A stretch of 29,942 bases of DNA, from positions 1 through 29,942 of the forward strand of contig CAKPVJ010000026.1 in the NCBI GenBank assembly GCA_934193515.1. The letters run 5' to 3'. This document shows positions 6,982 to 15,072 of this stretch, piece after piece. Source of the DNA: an uncultured Megasphaera sp. (GTDB taxonomy: Bacteria > Bacillota > Negativicutes > Veillonellales > Megasphaeraceae). Within the stretch, counting starts at the first letter, position 1, and every line of letters begins with the position of its first letter. The notes beneath the pieces are model-generated. The model saw nothing but the letters and a program-made list of their open reading frames with translations. It searched no databases and was not told the origin of the DNA. Made by a program: the position numbers and the translations under genes.

Positions 6982-7578
6982 ATGACAGCTAGTGAACAGG
7001 AATGGGAACATCTTTTGCATATTAAAACAGCCGGCCGGGATGACAGCCAGGCCGACGGAGAACATCATCCGTATGAGCCGACGGATTACTGTGTATTGGA
7101 ACGGCTGGCCAACAGCGGCTATATTCGCAAAAAAAGTACGCTGCTGGATTATGGCAGCGGTAAAGGACGGGTTAGTTTTTTCTTGTCGTATCAGACAGGC
7201 TGTCATTCTATTGGCGTCGAGTATGACAAGCGGCTGTGGCAAAAAGCGATGACCAACTGGCAGACTGCGGCATCCCGCCATCGTGTTTCCTTTGTGCTGG
7301 CAGATGCGGCTGTGTATGACGTGCCAGACAGCGTGGACTGTTGTTTTTTCTTCAATCCTTTTGCCTTGCATACGCTCAAGCGGGTCATAGGCAGGCTGTT
7401 GGATTCATGGCAGCGCAGACCCCGGCAGCTATATGTATGTTTTTATTATTTGTATGAAGATGCGGCGACGTATTTGACGCAGCATGTGCGGCTGCATTTG
7501 GAAGAATGTATATCGTGTCAGGATTTGTTTTCTGGTGCAGACCGCAAGGAAAATATATGGGTATATACGATAGTGTAG
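6982..7578 (+). CDS. Class I SAM-dependent methyltransferase, substrate unknown
   Basis: The 198-residue protein has the glycine-rich SAM-binding motif LLDYGSGKGRVSFFLS (about residues 53-68), an acidic strand-2 end (GVEYD, about 78-82), an ADAAVYDVP segment (motif II/III) and CCFFFNPFAL in the motif IV position. The N-terminus HHPYEPTDYCVLERL precedes the Rossmann core. No target domain is visible beyond the core, so the substrate cannot be named. The ATG at 6982 follows a strong GGGGGAG. The gene has its own promoter and lies between the secreted hydrolase and the deformylase-like gene, neither of which suggests a shared pathway. Confidence 0.75.
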   Translation: MTASEQEWEHLLHIKTAGRDDSQADGEHHPYEPTDYCVLERLANSGYIRKKSTLLDYGSGKGRVSFFLSYQTGCHSIGVEYDKRLWQKAMTNWQTAASRHRVSFVLADAAVYDVPDSVDCCFFFNPFALHTLKRVIGRLLDSWQRRPRQLYVCFYYLYEDAATYLTQHVRLHLEECISCQDLFSGADRKENIWVYTIV

Positions 7579-7596
7579 CGGTGAAACGGTATTTTG

Positions 7597-7626
7597 TTGG
7601 CAGTAAGCCAGCTGCCGATATATGAT
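7597..7626 (+). promoter_or_regulatory. Candidate promoter of the deformylase-like gene
   Basis: TTGGCA (7597-7602), an 18-bp spacer and TATGAT (7621-7626) are in place. The spacer contains a small GGCAG / CTGCC inverted repeat. Confidence 0.4.
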
Positions 7627-7647
7627 GTATGAAGGGAGATATGTTGG

Positions 7648-8058
7648 ATGATACGAGATATTGTGCGGGATATTATTTTTTTAGGGCGGAAATCCCAGGC
7701 GGCTTCACGGGAAGATTTGCCGACGGCTCAGGATTTGTTGGATACGCTGGCAGCACATCGGCAGGAATGTGTCGGCATGGCTGCAAACATGATTGGTGTG
7801 CTGAAAAATATTATCGTCGTGCATACGGCACAGGGCGATGAAATTTTTATCAATCCGGTTATTGTGCAGAAGAGTGATCCGTATACGACGGAAGAAGGCT
7901 GTCTTTCCTTGACGGGGATGCGGCAGACGACTCGGTATCGGAAAATCGTTGTCGTGTATGAAGACATGAAACTAAAAAAACGTCGCCGGACCTATACAGG
8001 CTGGACAGCGCAGATTATTCAGCATGAATGCGACCATTTAGCCGGTATTTTGATATAG
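7648..8058 (+). CDS. Divergent peptide deformylase-like metalloprotein
   Basis: Peptide deformylases remove the formyl group from the N-terminal Met of new proteins. Seen: motif 2 EEGCLSL (C85) and motif 3 QHECDH (H126, E127, H130), which together supply the metal ligands and the catalytic Glu. Motif 1 reads CVGMAANMIG (41-50) instead of the canonical GVGLAAPQVG, so the oxyanion-stabilising Gln is Met48. A short 136-residue form with this motif is a known separate branch in Firmicutes, usually annotated as deformylase; whether it acts on formyl-Met peptides is uncertain. The ATG at 7648 has AAGGGAG 9 bases upstream. The canonical def would be expected elsewhere in the genome. Confidence 0.75.
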   Translation: MIRDIVRDIIFLGRKSQAASREDLPTAQDLLDTLAAHRQECVGMAANMIGVLKNIIVVHTAQGDEIFINPVIVQKSDPYTTEEGCLSLTGMRQTTRYRKIVVVYEDMKLKKRRRTYTGWTAQIIQHECDHLAGILI

Positions 8059-8130
8059 TGTCTGGGCGGGCGGCCTCTTGACTTGAAGTACTGTCCAGGC
8101 AGTATAGTAAGGCCATAGGAGGTGCTGCAT

Positions 8131-8822
8131 ATGGAAACGATTGCATTGAACAATGGCGTAATTTTTTGACATCCAAAGCATATATTTAGGAAATGGGATA
8201 TGAAAACACGAAGGCGGCGTTTGCCCGTTCTTGTGAAAAATTGGGTACGGATTATTTGGATTTGTATTTGATTCACATGCCTTTTGCCGATTATTATGGC
8301 GCGTGGCGGGCGATGGAAGAATTATACAAAGAAGGAAGAATCCGGGCTATCTGCATCAGTAATTTTCTGCCGGACCGGCTGATTGATTTTTGTGAAAATG
8401 TGTCGGTTATGCCGACTGTCAACCAGTTGGAAATTCATCCGTTTTATCAGCGAAGAGAAGAATTGGTACTGATGGCAGACTATGGCATCAGTGCAGAAGG
8501 CTGGGCGCCGTTTGCCGAAGGCGTGAACGGTATGTTTACCAATCCGGTATTGACCACGATTGCTAAAGCGCACGGCAAAACAGTGGCGCAGGTTATTTTG
8601 CGGTGGAATATACAGCGTCAGATTATTTGCATTCCCAAGTCCGTTCATCGAAACCGCATGGAAAAAAATAGGGATATTTGGGATTTTACGTTGTCTGATG
8701 AGGATATGAAGCGTATTGCCGCGTTGGATTTACAGCGGCCGCAGATGTTCGATCCCCGCAAACCCAGTGAAGTAAAACGGGTATATGATTATTTGAATCA
8801 TCCTGCCGTAACGAGCTTATAG
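8131..8822 (+). pseudogene. Aldo/keto reductase gene, internally deleted and frameshifted
   Basis: The gene still has a good ribosome site (AGGAGG) and the family N-terminus METIALNNGV at 8131, but the frame ends at TGA 8167-8169. Shifting frame at the T-run (8161-8167) gives FLTSKAYI, the conserved Lys-bearing strand of the family. Then comes TAG (8187-8189) where Gln is usual, and then the long open frame from 8193 (MGYENTKAAF … DYLDLYLIHMP … AICISNF … PTVNQLEIHP … IPKSVHRNRMEKN). About 60 residues carrying the catalytic Asp and Tyr are missing between NNGV and FLTSK. Three independent lesions (deletion, frameshift, amber stop) make a functional enzyme very unlikely. The open piece of 209 residues from 8193 may still be translated. 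Confidence 0.85.
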
Positions 8823-8883
8823 ACGTATATTCCCTCTGGTTTTATAAACACAAGAGGTGTATGGAAAAACTGTATAGATAAAA

Positions 8884-8926
8884 ACAAGGACTGTGAAACG
8901 GGATATACTCGTTTCACAGTCCTTGT
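8884..8926 (-). terminator. Strong terminator for the minus-strand binding-protein gene
   Basis: A perfect 17-bp stem, ACAAGGACTGTGAAACG (8884-8900) with CGTTTCACAGTCCTTGT (8910-8926), encloses a 9-base loop. On the minus strand it is followed by a T-run (complement of AAAA before 8884). It also separates the aldo/keto reductase remnant on the plus strand and may act in both directions. Confidence 0.85.
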
Positions 8927-8942
8927 TGTATTCGTTTTGAAC

Positions 8943-9728
8943 TTACTGCAGTTCTTCGGCTGTCGGTTCTACGCCAAACCATTTTTTATAAAGCTGGGTA
9001 TACGTGCCGTCAGCTTTGAGTTCCGCCAAGGCCTTGTTGATGCTTTCCAATTCTTTTTCATGGCCTTTGTCGATAGCCATGGCAGAACCGGCCAGTTTCT
9101 TCGGTTCACCGACGACTTTCAAGTCCGATAAGCCGCCTTTGGCGATATAGTAGAGGGCGACGGCTTTGTCAATGGCAACGGCTTCGCTGGCGCCGGTCTG
9201 CAGTTCCTGCAGGCATTGGTAATTGGCATCGAATTGTTTCAATACAGCCCCTTGTTTTTCTGCAAAATCCGCTGGTTTGGAGCCGGCCTGTACAGCGACT
9301 TGCTTGCCGGTAATATCATCCCAGCCCTTGATTGTCGTGTTGTCTTGACGGACAACAATCACAGAACCGCCAATGTAATACGGTGCCGTGAAATCGACTT
9401 GTTTTTTCCGTTCATCCGTAGCAGACATGGCTGAAGCGATGATGTCGATTTGGTTGCTTTTTAATGCCGGAATCAACGCATCAAACCCCATGGCTTTGAT
9501 TTCGACTTTTCGTCCCAGTTTATCCCCAATAGCCTGTGCTAAATCGATATCAAAACCGACGTAGGAATCGCCTTCTGTGGCTTCAAACGGCGGAAAAGAT
9601 GGTTCGGTACCGACGATTAACGGTTTATCTGTTTTTTCTGCTGTTTTTGTATCTTGTGAGCCGCATCCTGCCAGCAGTGCCATCGTAGTGAGAGCGGTCA
9701 AACCAGCAAGTATCCATTTTTTGTTCAT
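8943..9728 (-). CDS. Amino-acid ABC transporter substrate-binding lipoprotein
   Basis: This is a family 3 periplasmic-type binding protein (SBP_bac_3) for polar amino acids or related compounds, anchored to the membrane by lipid. Seen: a signal peptide with lipobox LAGC (Cys22 from MNKKWILAG), LIVGTEPSFPPFE at the start of lobe 1, VGFDIDLA, the ligand-binding SAMSATDERKKQVDFTAPYY block and the second lobe with KQVAVQAGS. I place the start at ATG 9728 because AAGGGG lies 9 bases before it; ATG 9734 is too close and 9779 has no site. No permease or ATPase gene is adjacent, so it is an orphan that must pair with components encoded elsewhere. The ligand cannot be read from the sequence. Confidence 0.9.
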   Translation of the reverse strand: MNKKWILAGLTALTTMALLAGCGSQDTKTAEKTDKPLIVGTEPSFPPFEATEGDSYVGFDIDLAQAIGDKLGRKVEIKAMGFDALIPALKSNQIDIIASAMSATDERKKQVDFTAPYYIGGSVIVVRQDNTTIKGWDDITGKQVAVQAGSKPADFAEKQGAVLKQFDANYQCLQELQTGASEAVAIDKAVALYYIAKGGLSDLKVVGEPKKLAGSAMAIDKGHEKELESINKALAELKADGTYTQLYKKWFGVEPTAEELQ

Positions 9729-9770
9729 ATTCATACACCCCTTGGTTTTTATAATAAAAATATGTAAGTA

Positions 9771-9799
9771 ATTATACAACTTAAGAGAATAAAAATCAA
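9771..9799 (-). promoter_or_regulatory. Promoter of the binding-protein gene
   Basis: Read on the minus strand: TTGATT (9799-9794), a 17-bp spacer and TATAAT (9776-9771), followed by a leader of about 35 bases to the ATG at 9728. Confidence 0.7.
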
Positions 9800-9884
9800 G
9801 GAAGTACAGCTAAAATATACAAAATATAATGGGAGAATACGATGCATCACCCTATTTTACCCCATATATAATATGTATATAAAA

Positions 9885-9933
9885 ATACCATTACGAAAAA
9901 ATAAACGCATTGTTCATTTCTTCATAATGGTAT
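9885..9933 (-). terminator. Terminator of tex
   Basis: Read on the minus strand, ATACCATTATGAAGAAAT pairs along its length (with two G-T pairs) with ATTTTTTCGTAATGGTAT around a loop of about 13 bases. It is followed by TTTTATA, 9 bases past the tex stop codon. Confidence 0.7.
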
Positions 9934-9941
9934 AAGAGCAA

Positions 9942-12113
9942 TTAATTCTTTTTAGGCAGTCTTTTAAGGGATAGGCCGATGCGTCCGCGCTGGGCATCGA
10001 CGGAAATAATCATGGCATCGACGATGTCGCCGACGCTGATGACGTCTGTAGGATGACGGAAACGGTGACTGCATAATTCGGAGCGATGAATGAGTCCCGG
10101 CGTTTTTAAGCCAAAATCGACAAAGGCGCCGAAGTCAACGACATTGTGTACAGTGCCGCGTACAATCGTACCGACTTTTAATTCATCCAGTGAAACGACA
10201 TGGCGGCGTGTCAGCGGCTTGGGAAATGCGCTGCGGACATCTCGTCCCGGCTTGCGGAGTTCTTCCAAAATATCACGGATAGTCGGTTTTCCGGCATGCA
10301 AGGAAGCGGCCAACAGCGGGACGGCATTCATTTGAATTTTTTCCTTCAGGAGATGCAGTTTGGATGTATTCTGCAAATCCGCTGGCACAAAACCATAATG
10401 GGCGGCAATTTTTTTGGCCAGGTCATAGGATTCTGGATGGACAGATGTATTATCCAACGGTTCATCCCCGTCTTTGATGCGTAGAAATCCAGCACACTGG
10501 GTAAACGTAGCAGGACCCAGGCGGTTGACAGACAGTAATTCCTGCCGGTTATGAAAGGGGCCGTTTTCGTTGCGGTAGGCAATGATATTGGCGGCCGTGG
10601 CGGCTGTTAGGCCGGATACATGCTGCAGCAGAGCGGCAGAGGCGGTGTTCAAATCGACACCGACGTAATTAACTACCGATTCGACAACCGTGTCTAAGGC
10701 CGCAGAGAGGTCTTTTTGATTGGCATCATGCTGATACTGACCGACGCCGATGGATTTGGGATCGATTTTTACGGATTCTGCCAATGGGTCTTGGATGCGG
10801 CGGGCAATGGATACGGCGCCACGAATGGTAACATCCAAATCAGGCAGTTCTTCTCGTGCTAAGTCTGAGGCCGAATAGACGGATGCGCCGGCTTCATTGG
10901 CAATGACATAAGGGCAAGAAAGATGCTGCGCTGTCAGCATAGCGGAAACGAACTGTTCCGTTTCGTATGAGGCTGTACCGTTGCCGATAGAAATTAACGT
11001 CACGCCGTATTTTTTTATCATTTTTCCCAGAGCAGCGGCACTTTGCTGACGCTGCCGTTCGGAACTCGTCAAATAGTATGTTCCGTGCGCCAGTACATGG
11101 CCTGTCGGGTCAATGACGGCTGCTTTACAGCCGGTGCGGTAGCCAGGGTCTAAACCCAGGATGGTCTGCCCGGTAAAAGGCGGCTGCAGCAGGAGACTGC
11201 GCAAATTTTTGGCAAAAACGGCAATGGCTTGTTTATCTGCTTTTTCTGTCAAGTCGCTGCGAATTTCACGTTCCAGCTGCGGAAAGATGAGCCGTTTGTA
11301 GCTGTCGGTAGCAGCCGCGGCAAGAATTTGGCCATACGGCGAATGGCCATGCACGATAGTTTGGGTCAGTTTTTCAATATAGAAATCATGGTCGGCGGTC
11401 AGCGTTACTTTCAACAGTTTTTGCGCTTCGCCGCGATTGATGGCCAAAATCCGGTGACTGGGCAGATGGCAGATGCGTTCGCTGAAATCTTTATAGGTAG
11501 CCATGGTCGGCGCATCGGCTTCTTCGACCTGCAGCGCGCAGGTTAGTTTGGCTGACTGCCAAAGGGCACGGCGGAGAAACTGGCGGAATGGTGCCAATTC
11601 AGAAATTCGTTCAGCCAGAATATTGGCGGCCCCGTTGATGGCTTCGTCTATAGAAGGAACCTCGTCGGTCACATACGCGGCGGCGGCAGCTTCCGGGCTT
11701 GCTCCTTGCGGGTCTTGCTGCCAAAACATGTCGGCGAGCGGTTCCAGGCCGGCATCCCGCGCCATAGATGCTTTCGTGCGTTTTTTCGGTTTATACGGCA
11801 AATATATATCTTCTATTTCCTGCAGCTGCGAGGCAGCGTCCAGCTGCTGTGCCAACGCATCTGTCCATTGGCCTTGTTCCATAATGGATTGGCGGACTGT
11901 TTCGCGGCGGCTGGCTAGGGCTTGCTCGTGCGTGTAGTGTTCTTGAATTTGGCGGAGTTGTAATTCATCGAGTACGCCTGTGGCTTCTTTGCGATAGCGG
12001 GCAATAAACGGAATCGTGTTGCCGTCCTGCAGCAGCTGCAGGGCCGTCTGTACCTGGCTGACACGGACTCCGACGGCAGCTGCTACGGCATGAATGATTT
12101 GTTCTTCTGTCAT
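9942..12113 (-). CDS. tex: Tex, S1-domain transcription accessory protein
   Basis: Tex is a conserved nucleic-acid-binding protein implicated in transcription and stress survival. Seen: an N-terminal helical region (TEEQIIHAVAAAVGVRVSQV), a YqgF-like RNase H fold with ILGLDPGYRTGCKAAVID at about residues 325-345, a helix-hairpin-helix region (GLTAATAANIIAYR and LLSVNRLGPATF, about 505-550) and a C-terminal S1 domain (VGTIVRGTVHNVVDFGAFVD to the end, about 647-723). The length of 723 residues is normal. The start at 12113 has AAAGGAG 7 bases upstream, inside a perfect 14-base palindrome. Single gene, divergent from the perR-like gene. Confidence 0.95.
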   Translation of the reverse strand: MTEEQIIHAVAAAVGVRVSQVQTALQLLQDGNTIPFIARYRKEATGVLDELQLRQIQEHYTHEQALASRRETVRQSIMEQGQWTDALAQQLDAASQLQEIEDIYLPYKPKKRTKASMARDAGLEPLADMFWQQDPQGASPEAAAAAYVTDEVPSIDEAINGAANILAERISELAPFRQFLRRALWQSAKLTCALQVEEADAPTMATYKDFSERICHLPSHRILAINRGEAQKLLKVTLTADHDFYIEKLTQTIVHGHSPYGQILAAAATDSYKRLIFPQLEREIRSDLTEKADKQAIAVFAKNLRSLLLQPPFTGQTILGLDPGYRTGCKAAVIDPTGHVLAHGTYYLTSSERQRQQSAAALGKMIKKYGVTLISIGNGTASYETEQFVSAMLTAQHLSCPYVIANEAGASVYSASDLAREELPDLDVTIRGAVSIARRIQDPLAESVKIDPKSIGVGQYQHDANQKDLSAALDTVVESVVNYVGVDLNTASAALLQHVSGLTAATAANIIAYRNENGPFHNRQELLSVNRLGPATFTQCAGFLRIKDGDEPLDNTSVHPESYDLAKKIAAHYGFVPADLQNTSKLHLLKEKIQMNAVPLLAASLHAGKPTIRDILEELRKPGRDVRSAFPKPLTRRHVVSLDELKVGTIVRGTVHNVVDFGAFVDFGLKTPGLIHRSELCSHRFRHPTDVISVGDIVDAMIISVDAQRGRIGLSLKRLPKKN

Positions 12114-12127
12114 AAAGGAGCTCCTTT
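12114..12127 (-). promoter_or_regulatory. Self-complementary Shine-Dalgarno of tex
   Basis: AAAGGAGCTCCTTT is a perfect palindrome directly abutting the tex ATG, and half of it is the ribosome binding site. It could pair between or within transcripts, though the zero loop makes an intramolecular hairpin of the full length impossible. Confidence 0.5.
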
Positions 12128-12139
12128 CTCTATCTCTTT

Positions 12140-12168
12140 ATTATGGGTGTAAGACGACGACAGGTCAA
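12140..12168 (-). promoter_or_regulatory. Promoter of tex
   Basis: On the minus strand: TTGACC (12168-12163), a 17-bp spacer and CATAAT (12145-12140), giving a leader of about 20 bases that is mostly the palindromic ribosome site. Confidence 0.6.
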
Positions 12169-12382
12169 GAGAAAGGTATATTTTTTATCAAATAGAATCC
12201 CAAGAACGGCCAAAACGCATTATAAAATTTCATATTATGAATTAAAAATTTATATTGAATATGTTGAAATTTTTATTAATAACCGTTACAATATAATAGA
12301 AGATACTTGGAAATGGCACATTATAAATTATATGGTATTTGTAATAGGCCTGCCCGAGGAAAAAGAGGAAGGGGGAAATACG

Positions 12383-12847
12383 ATGAAGATTGCCGAATTA
12401 TTGCGGGATAATGGCTATAAAGTAACACCGCAGCGACTGGCTGTATATGATGCCATTAATCATAATACGACACATCCCAATGCAGAAGCGATTTATACTA
12501 AGCTGCAGCCCCAATATCCATCTATGAGTTTAGCTACGGTGTATAAAACGATGGAGATTTTTGCTAAAATTGGCGTTGTCAAAATTTTGCAGTGCGGAGA
12601 AGACGCACACCGCTATGATTACAACACGACACAGCATGCCCATATTCGCTGTGTGCAATGTAACCGCGTGATTGATGTGGATATTGACGAAAAGGCATTA
12701 GCAAAACAGGCAGCGATGCAGTCCGGATTTGCGATTGAAGGAGTCAGCTTATCGTTTTTGGGATTGTGCAAAGACTGTGAAAAAGCGCTGGCAGCCAAAA
12801 AAGCAGCTCAAGCAGCAGATGAACCGCAGTTAGAAGCAGGAAATTAA
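12383..12847 (+). CDS. perR: Fur-family regulator, PerR-like
   Basis: This metal-dependent repressor senses peroxide (PerR) or a metal. Seen: a winged helix (YKVTPQRLAVYDAI … MSLATVYKTMEIF, residues 13-70), then the regulatory metal residues in the pattern HRYDYNTTQHAHIRC and VIDVD, which match the His/Asp set of PerR. Structural zinc pairs are CVQC (about 92-95) and CKDC (about 131-134). The ATG at 12383 has GGGGG 8 bases upstream; a longer frame back to 12143 is AT-rich leader, not protein. The C-terminal Ala/Lys-rich tail is an extra of about 20 residues. A -10 TATAAT lies at 12292-12297 but its -35 is poor, and the AT-rich leader has ATTATAA half-sites that could be autoregulatory. The PerR-versus-Fur call is inferred. 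Confidence 0.85.
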   Translation: MKIAELLRDNGYKVTPQRLAVYDAINHNTTHPNAEAIYTKLQPQYPSMSLATVYKTMEIFAKIGVVKILQCGEDAHRYDYNTTQHAHIRCVQCNRVIDVDIDEKALAKQAAMQSGFAIEGVSLSFLGLCKDCEKALAAKKAAQAADEPQLEAGN

Positions 12848-12860
12848 ACGTATAGAAAAA

Positions 12861-12907
12861 GAGATGGCTGCATGAAGGCTTCGTTATCATGCCCTGTCTC
12901 GTTTTTT
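12861..12907 (+). terminator. Terminator of the perR-like gene
   Basis: GAGATGG … GCATGA pairs with TCATGC … CTGTCTC (two G-T pairs, small internal loop), followed by GTTTTTT. It starts 13 bases after the stop codon. Confidence 0.75.
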
Positions 12908-13047
12908 CTAACCGTTTGAAGTTTGATGCACAGCATTTTAAAAATACCATATACATCGTTATTGGCATCAAACTTTCAGCGTATCATGTAAAGGAGCCGT
13001 CATATCATGTGATGCGACGGTTCTTTTTTTATATAGGAGTGAACAGT
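12908..13047 (+). promoter_or_regulatory. Structured leader before nfo with an intrinsic terminator
   Basis: Between the perR terminator and nfo there is an 11-bp perfect inverted repeat, AAGTTTGATGC (12919-12929) and GCATCAAACTT (12965-12975), 35 bases apart. Next comes a strong hairpin GAGCCGTCATATCA-TG-TGATGCGACGGTTC (12992-13024) with one G-T pair and a TTTTTTT tail, ending about 20 bases before the nfo start. A full terminator this close to a start codon looks like attenuation control or the end of a short RNA. No recognised riboswitch consensus was seen. Confidence 0.45.
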
Positions 13048-13881
13048 ATGTTGCATATAGGATGTCATTTATCGGTTTCACAAGGATTTTTGCACATGGG
13101 AAAAGAGGCCGCGTCGATTGGTGCAGACACGTTTCAGTTTTTTACGCGCAATCCCCGCGGCGGCAGCGTACGGGCTTTGGATATAGCGGATATACAGGCG
13201 TTAAACGCATTTATGAAAGCGCATCAGTTTGCACCGATTTTAGCCCACGCACCATATACGCTGAACGGCTGTTCCAAAACCGAAAAAACACGGCAGTTTG
13301 CTTTGGCGGCCATGACAGACGATTTACAGCGTCTGGAATATGTAGACAACTGCCGCTACAATTTTCATCCGGGCAGCCATGTGGGACAGGGCGTCGATAC
13401 AGGGATTGATTACATTGCCCAGATGCTCAACACCGCTATGTTTGCCGGACAGAAGACGACGGTTCTGCTGGAAACCATGGCAGGAAAAGGCACGGAAGTA
13501 GGTCGCAGTTTTACGGAACTGGCCCGGATTTTGGACAAGGTGAAGCTGATAGATAACATGGGCGTATGTTTGGATACGTGTCATGTATTTGACGGTGGCT
13601 ACGATATTGTAGAACAGCTGGATGATGTGCTCGATGAATTTGACCATTGCATTGGCTTGGACAAGTTAAAAGCAGTTCATATTAATGACAGCAAGAACGA
13701 GTTGGGAAGTCATAAAGACCGGCATGAAAAAATTGGACAGGGCCATATTGGCATGGAAGCCTTTCGGCGGATTATCAATCATCCGGCCCTGCGCCAGCTG
13801 CCTTTTTATTTGGAAACGCCCAATGAATTGGCTGGGTATGCCAAAGAGATTGCTGCGCTGCGTCAGGCATATATAGAATAA
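13048..13881 (+). CDS. nfo: Endonuclease IV (AP endonuclease)
   Basis: This base-excision repair enzyme cleaves DNA 5' to abasic sites and at some oxidised bases, using three zinc ions. Seen: the TIM-barrel start MLHIGCHLSVSQG, and metal ligands at family positions H67, H107, E142, D176 and H179 in CLDTCHVF, H211, D224 and H226 in KDRHE, and E256. IGQGHIG follows. The length of 277 residues is typical. ATG 13048 has TAGGAG 8 bases upstream; the longer open frame from 12889 runs through the terminator and is not coding. It lies in a plus-strand run between a PerR-like regulator and sbcDC, an arrangement that fits repair of oxidative DNA damage. Confidence 0.95.
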   Translation: MLHIGCHLSVSQGFLHMGKEAASIGADTFQFFTRNPRGGSVRALDIADIQALNAFMKAHQFAPILAHAPYTLNGCSKTEKTRQFALAAMTDDLQRLEYVDNCRYNFHPGSHVGQGVDTGIDYIAQMLNTAMFAGQKTTVLLETMAGKGTEVGRSFTELARILDKVKLIDNMGVCLDTCHVFDGGYDIVEQLDDVLDEFDHCIGLDKLKAVHINDSKNELGSHKDRHEKIGQGHIGMEAFRRIINHPALRQLPFYLETPNELAGYAKEIAALRQAYIE

Positions 13882-13923
13882 GTTATAGATAAGGCATGCG
13901 TATAGGATGCAAGGAGGATTGTC

Positions 13924-15072
13924 GTGCGAATTTTACATACAGCAGATTGGCATTTGGGAAAAATGTTTTATGGAGAGTATTTAACAGAAGAGCAGGCGTA
14001 TGTACTGACCCATCAGTTTTTACCGCTGCTGCGGGAAGAACACGTCGATGCCGTTCTCTTGTCCGGCGATGTTTACGACCGCAGTCTGCCGCCGACAGGA
14101 GCTGTTGCGCTTTTTGATGAGATTGCTACGAAAGTAACGACAGAATTGGGAATTCCCTTTTTGGTTATCAGCGGCAATCATGACAGTGCTTCCCGGCTGT
14201 CGTTTGGCAGTACGCTGTTGGCCAAACAGGGTCTGTTCATTACAGGTGAGTTGGAAAAAGCCAGCGGTCCTTTGGTGCTGGAAGATACGTACGGCCCGAT
14301 TGCTTTTGTGCCTGTGCCGTTTGCCGAACCGGCCGTCGTGCGGCATTACAGGCAGGATGATACGATTCATACGTATGAAGACGCGTTGAAAGCGATGCTG
14401 GCCGTGCAGGGAAAAACGGATATAGCACGCAAAGTCTGTCTGGCCCATACGTTTGTCATCGGGGGGACGGGCAGTGATTCGGAACGGCCCTTGTCTATCG
14501 GCGGCAGTGATGCCGTATGCGCCGATATATTTGCCGACTATACGTATACGGCCTTGGGACATCTCCATGGCCCGCAGCAGGCAGGCAGTCCCAACGTGCG
14601 CTATGCCGGTAGTCTGCTGAAATATTCGTTTGGCGAAGCACGGCAGAAAAAAGGGGCCGTTCTCGTCGATATAGACGGCAGCGGCAAGGCAGATACGACA
14701 TTTATTCCGTTCACGCCGCGTCATGATGTACGCGTTGTGGAGGGTGCGTTTGCCGATATACTGAAGGATGCGTCTGTCAGCGGCAGCGATGATTATTTGC
14801 TGTTTCGCCTGACCGATACAGAGCCCATTCTCGACGGGATGGCAAAACTGCGGCAGAAATACCCGCGGGCCATGGCCTTGGAAACGCCCAATCGCCAGCA
14901 TGCTGCCGCATCAGACCGTTCTTTTAACATACAGCAAACGACAGAAGCCCAATTGTTTTCCGGATTTGCCAAAGCAATGCAGGACGGCAAAGACCTGACT
15001 GACAGCGAACAGCAGTATGTTGATGAATTGTGGGAACAGCTGCGCCGCCAAGAAGGAGATGGCTTGTTATGA
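13924..15072 (+). CDS. sbcD: Nuclease SbcD (Mre11-type subunit)
   Basis: SbcD is the nuclease subunit of the SbcCD complex, which opens DNA hairpins and trims blocked ends. Seen: calcineurin-like phosphoesterase motifs DWHLG (D8, H10), GDVYDR (D49), GNHD (N85, H86), LAHTF and GHLHGPQ, then the C-terminal capping region that contacts SbcC. The start is GTG 13924 behind AAGGAGG. The length of 382 residues is normal. The stop TGA (15070-15072) overlaps the ATG of sbcC (15069), so the two are translationally coupled. Confidence 0.95.
   Translation: MRILHTADWHLGKMFYGEYLTEEQAYVLTHQFLPLLREEHVDAVLLSGDVYDRSLPPTGAVALFDEIATKVTTELGIPFLVISGNHDSASRLSFGSTLLAKQGLFITGELEKASGPLVLEDTYGPIAFVPVPFAEPAVVRHYRQDDTIHTYEDALKAMLAVQGKTDIARKVCLAHTFVIGGTGSDSERPLSIGGSDAVCADIFADYTYTALGHLHGPQQAGSPNVRYAGSLLKYSFGEARQKKGAVLVDIDGSGKADTTFIPFTPRHDVRVVEGAFADILKDASVSGSDDYLLFRLTDTEPILDGMAKLRQKYPRAMALETPNRQHAAASDRSFNIQQTTEAQLFSGFAKAMQDGKDLTDSEQQYVDELWEQLRRQEGDGLL

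Noticed and set aside
12200..12340. Full PerR box upstream of the perR-like gene
   Set aside because: ATTATAA half-sites occur, but no pair matches the TTATAATNATTATAA arrangement; such half-sites are expected by chance in DNA this AT-rich.
12143..12382. N-terminal extension of the PerR-like reading frame (80 extra residues)
   Set aside because: The stretch is AT-rich intergenic leader with a -10 element inside it; family alignment and a strong ribosome site place the start at 12383.
12889..13047. Upstream extension of nfo
   Set aside because: It would translate through two terminator-type hairpins; the Nfo family starts at MLHIGCHLS.
14020..14901. Long minus-strand open frame of 293 codons opposite sbcD
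   Set aside because: It is a shadow of the sbcD coding strand, with no ribosome site and no recognisable motif; sbcD is certain.
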